A stretch of DNA of 7,900 bases from contig JAGLJX010000032.1 of assembly GCA_023142175.1 (NCBI GenBank), forward strand, positions 1 to 7,900, in the 5' to 3' direction. Below are positions 5,706 to 7,900 of the stretch, piece after piece. Each line of letters begins with the position of its first letter. Positions within the stretch are counted from its first letter, which is position 1. This stretch comes from Emcibacter sp. Lineage in GTDB: Bacteria > Pseudomonadota > Alphaproteobacteria > Sphingomonadales > Emcibacteraceae. The position numbers and the translations under genes are program-made. A model generated the notes under the pieces. The model searched no databases. It had not been told where the DNA came from and worked only from the letters and a program-made list of their open reading frames with translations.

Positions 5706-6602
5706 ATGATTGAAATATACCAGTTAAAATATTTTCTAGCCGTTGTGGAAACCGGCAGTTTTACCAAGGCCGCCGAGCGGGCTTATGTGACCCAGCCGAC
5801 TTTATCCGCCGGAATAAAGAAACTGGAGACCAATCTGGGAACGCGTCTTTTTGACCGATCTGCCAAGCGGGTATTCCTAACCGAAAACGGCACACGTTTT
5901 GTGGAGCGCGCCAAGGCAGTTCTGCATCAGCTCAATCTGGCAGAAGCCGCCATGAAGACGGAAGACACACCCAAACTGCTAAGGCTGGGCATTCTTATGA
6001 CCATCCCCTCGCAATCAATCCAGCAGATATTACAGCCCTTTCAACGACAGGAAGCCGGACTGATCACCGAACTTTTTGAGGGCACAGAACAGGAAATCCT
6101 GAACCGCATGGATGAAGGCCGCATAGACCTCGCCCTGACCATTCTACGGTCTGGTACAAAAAACAAAATGATATCGCTTTATCGGGAATCCTATTCCCTT
6201 GCCATCGCAAGCCATCACCCGCTGGCAAATTCCAAGTCCATCGACCCGACTGAGCTAGCCAATGAACCGACCATCGTACGAAGCCGTTGCGAGGCCTTAA
6301 GCGAAACCAGCCGTTTCTTCACCGACCGCAATGTGCGCCCCCGTCTGGTTTACAGAACCGCACAGGACGAACGGGCCTTGGCTATGGTGGCGGCGGGGGT
6401 TGGCTTCACAACAATGCCTGACCATTACCGCGCCGAAGGCGTCACCCGCCTACCCATGGATGGTTACGATATTGAGCGCGAAATAGGCTTTGTCTTTAGT
6501 GAACATCACCTGAGCACGGAGAAATCAGAGCTTTTGGAAAGATTTGTCACCCTGACCAAAAGCAGTATGCCGGATATGGCTTATGAGAAGGTTGGAGGAT
6601 GA
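5706..6602 (+). CDS. LysR-type transcriptional regulator
   Basis: The product has 298 residues, a full-length LysR regulator. The N-terminal winged helix-turn-helix reads YQLKYFLAVVETGSFTKAAE then TQPTLSAGIKKLE and GTRLFDRSAKRVFLTENG (about 5-62). It is followed by a linker helix and an effector-binding domain (about 90-290) containing LRLGILMTIPSQ, GRIDLALTILR and ALAMVAAGVGFTTMP. It contains a single cysteine, C195 in TIVRSRCEALSE, in roughly the position of the peroxidatic cysteine of OxyR, but no second cysteine, so OxyR-type disulfide switching is not expected. It starts nine bases after the cytochrome stop with no promoter or strong ribosome site visible between, so it is probably co-transcribed with the cytochrome. 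LysR genes are more often divergent from their targets; here self-inclusion in the operon suggests feedback control. Likely targets are its own operon and the divergent cysteine-repeat gene (inference). The effector is unknown. Confidence 0.93.
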   Translation: MIEIYQLKYFLAVVETGSFTKAAERAYVTQPTLSAGIKKLETNLGTRLFDRSAKRVFLTENGTRFVERAKAVLHQLNLAEAAMKTEDTPKLLRLGILMTIPSQSIQQILQPFQRQEAGLITELFEGTEQEILNRMDEGRIDLALTILRSGTKNKMISLYRESYSLAIASHHPLANSKSIDPTELANEPTIVRSRCEALSETSRFFTDRNVRPRLVYRTAQDERALAMVAAGVGFTTMPDHYRAEGVTRLPMDGYDIEREIGFVFSEHHLSTEKSELLERFVTLTKSSMPDMAYEKVGG

Positions 6603-6641
6603 ATGTCCCGCGTAAAATAAAAATCAATTTACTCTGACCCC
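6602..6641. other. Short intergenic motif, possible relic of a REP/tyrosine-transposase (RAYT) element end
   Basis: Between the convergent LysR and membrane-protein genes the + strand reads ATGTCCCGCG, then a run of A/T, then TTTACTCTGACCCC (minus strand GGGGTCAGAGTAAA). I recall this TGTCCC...ACTCTGACCCC pair next to IS200-like REP-associated transposases in many proteobacterial genomes. No transposase frame is present here. A weak 5-bp hairpin (GTAAA 6612-6616 / TTTAC 6628-6632) lies within. The call is from memory and not verified; it could simply be a convergent terminator region. Confidence 0.3.
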
Positions 6642-6654
6642 ATGAATGATTCAT

Positions 6655-6924
6655 TTAAATGCAATCCCCATGCCAACAAGACCACAATATCATGGCGATA
6701 AAACAGGCATAAATTATGAACGGAGGAATAAGAATCATTAATGCCGCTGTCTGAAACCAATTTGGACGTGTTGCCTTCCATAAGCAGAAAAAAATTACCC
6801 CAAGGATAGATATTAAGGTTACATAAAACAGATCTATTTTATATTCGTAAATGACGATTCCGCTAACAAACGCCAGTGGTACAGGGATATAAAATGATGC
6901 CAAAAACCAACCTATTTTACGCAT
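6655..6924 (-). CDS. Small hydrophobic membrane protein of unknown function
   Basis: The frame encodes 89 residues from ATG 6922-6924 (92 from a TTG at 6933). It is almost entirely hydrophobic, with about three membrane segments near residues 4-25, 31-49 and 57-82, and short charged turns (YEYKID, KATRPNW). The C-terminus WSCWHGDCI has two of the protein's four cysteines and a histidine. I do not recognise the family. It starts 13 bases (ATG) or four bases (TTG) after the hydrolase stop, so it is probably translated from the same transcript, though the ribosome site is weak. Base composition is visibly more AT-rich than the neighbours, which could reflect membrane codon use or foreign origin. 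The hydrophobic pattern and operon placement make it more likely real than not. Confidence 0.65.
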   Translation of the reverse strand: MRKIGWFLASFYIPVPLAFVSGIVIYEYKIDLFYVTLISILGVIFFCLWKATRPNWFQTAALMILIPPFIIYACFIAMILWSCWHGDCI

Positions 6925-6937
6925 CTTTGCCAAGATA

Positions 6938-7579
6938 TTAAACCCCGTCCCTCACGAATGGATTGGTTGCCCTCTCCGCACCGAAAGTTGAAATCGCCCC
7001 ATGGCCTGAAATGAATTTGGTGTCATCGCCCAAGGGCCAGAGTTGTGTTCGGATGGAATTGAGAAGGGTATCAAGATCACCGCGCGGAAAGTCAGTGCGG
7101 CCGATGGAACCCTGAAACAGCACATCACCTACAAAAGCATAACCCACATTTTTCTCATGGAAAATCACATGACCCGGTGTATGACCGGGGCAGAAATAAA
7201 CATCCATAGAAATATTGCCGAATGATACCGTATCGCCGCCTTCAAGCCATTGATCGGGGTCGAAGCTACGCCCTTCTGGCAATCCATAGTTGCGGCAGTT
7301 TTCAGGAATCTGGTCAATCCAGAATTTATCTTCTTTTTGCGGCCCAACAATGGGAATTTCCAGTTTTTCTGATAGCTCCGCCGCACCGCCCGCATGGTCC
7401 AGATGACCGTGAGTGATCAGGATTTTTTCCACATCAACGCCCTGCTCCTTGATCGCCGACAGGATAACATCCACATCGCCGCCCGCATCAATGACCGCGC
7501 CCTTCATGGTTTCATCGCACCAGACAAGGGTGCAATTCTGCTGAAATTGCGTCACGGGAATGATTTTTACTTTTAACAT
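6938..7579 (-). CDS. Metallo-beta-lactamase-fold hydrolase, glyoxalase II-like (YcbL type)
   Basis: This is a 213-residue MBL-fold protein, close to the length of YcbL-type short glyoxalase II homologues and shorter than classical GloB. The metal-binding THGHLDH motif is at 56-62 (H57, H59, D61, H62). Further ligands are H133 in PGHTPGH (131-137), D152 in FVGDVLF, and H193 in SGHG, so the dinuclear metal site is complete. The likely reaction is hydrolysis of a glutathione or other thioester (such as S-lactoylglutathione) in the cytosol. YcbL-like proteins lack the C-terminal glutathione-binding domain of GloB, so the physiological substrate is uncertain. The ATG at 7577-7579 has GGAG seven bases upstream. 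It follows the BolA gene by 16 bases and precedes the small membrane protein gene closely, forming a probable operon. Confidence 0.9.
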   Translation of the reverse strand: MLKVKIIPVTQFQQNCTLVWCDETMKGAVIDAGGDVDVILSAIKEQGVDVEKILITHGHLDHAGGAAELSEKLEIPIVGPQKEDKFWIDQIPENCRNYGLPEGRSFDPDQWLEGGDTVSFGNISMDVYFCPGHTPGHVIFHEKNVGYAFVGDVLFQGSIGRTDFPRGDLDTLLNSIRTQLWPLGDDTKFISGHGAISTFGAERATNPFVRDGV

Positions 7580-7595
7580 AACCTCACTCCTTCAT

Positions 7596-7862
7596 TCAAT
7601 CTTGGGGCGATTTGGCATCAATGGACAGGGCATGAATTGGCCCCGCCATTTCGGCCTTCAGGATGCGGTAAATTTCCCGCTGACGGGCCACGCGATTTTT
7701 ACCCGCAAAATCAGAAGACACGATGGCAAGCTGGAAATGGCTCTCCCCACCACCGGGAGCTCCGGCGTGTCCGGCGTGTTTATAGGACTCGTCAACCACC
7801 TCTATAGAGGTGATATTCAACGCATCCCGCAATTTCTGTTCTATGGTTTGTGCTACGCTCAT
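7596..7862 (-). CDS. bolA: BolA-family protein
   Basis: The product has 88 residues and carries the complete BolA fold signature. The N-terminal helix (VAQTIEQKLRDAL) leads into IEVVDES, then HAGHAGAPGGGESHF (29-43), then LAIVSSDFAGKNRVARQREIY (45-65), and finally the conserved GPIHALSIDAKSP (74-86) with H77. In the family, BolA proteins pair with monothiol glutaredoxins and bind a [2Fe-2S] cluster using the C-terminal histidine and a histidine in the variable loop. They act in iron-sulfur trafficking and some bind DNA. In alphaproteobacteria the gene is commonly next to a monothiol glutaredoxin gene; here the downstream neighbour is a glyoxalase-like hydrolase instead, and what lies upstream is outside the window. 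The ATG at 7860-7862 has only a weak GGAT ribosome site. The variable loop has a run of glycines typical of bacterial BolA. Confidence 0.9.
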   Translation of the reverse strand: MSVAQTIEQKLRDALNITSIEVVDESYKHAGHAGAPGGGESHFQLAIVSSDFAGKNRVARQREIYRILKAEMAGPIHALSIDAKSPQD

Positions 7863-7900
7863 AAATAAAATCCATTCTTTAAGACTTGACGAAACTGCCA

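Noticed and set aside
6642..6654. Palindrome ATGAATGATTCAT between LysR and the membrane protein gene
   Set aside because: It has a one-base centre that cannot form a hairpin, lies at convergent 3' ends, and is short enough to be chance.

Overview
The window looks like a chromosomal segment of a Gram-negative proteobacterium, most likely an alphaproteobacterium. The BolA-family protein and the short glyoxalase-II-like hydrolase at the right end have an alphaproteobacterial look, and a secreted multiheme cytochrome c requires a periplasm. The taxon is an inference from protein style only.

Left block (1-3860). A + strand gene, visible only as its last ~36 codons, converges on a two-gene minus-strand operon. 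The operon runs mccB (carboxyltransferase) then mccA (biotin carboxylase plus biotin carrier) and encodes the two subunits of 3-methylcrotonyl-CoA carboxylase, the biotin enzyme of leucine catabolism. It has a candidate promoter embedded in two palindromes just upstream of mccB and ends with mccA. No isovaleryl-CoA dehydrogenase, hydratase or HMG-CoA lyase gene is in the window. Base composition falls from about 60% GC in mccA and the 3' end of mccB to below 50% in the 5' part of mccB.

Centre (3860-6602). This is the least ordinary part. A minus-strand gene encodes a tiny exported protein whose mature part is almost entirely eight N-P-C-x-K-x hexapeptides. Across an AT-rich divergent intergenic region containing a 24-bp palindrome and a consensus -35 box lies a + strand gene for a membrane-anchored five-heme cytochrome c of the cytochrome c554-like type. 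Nine bases further on is a LysR-type regulator, probably co-transcribed. I infer a small regulated module: cysteine-repeat periplasmic peptide, pentaheme cytochrome and LysR switch, with unknown substrate. Downstream of the peptide gene (3902-4004) several complementary segments can form mutually exclusive hairpins.

Right block (6603-7862). A minus-strand run, probably one operon, encodes a BolA-family protein, a YcbL/glyoxalase-II-like metallo-beta-lactamase-fold hydrolase and a small three-helix membrane protein of unknown function. It converges on the LysR gene. The short gap between them holds a motif that resembles, from memory only, the ends of REP-associated tyrosine transposase elements.
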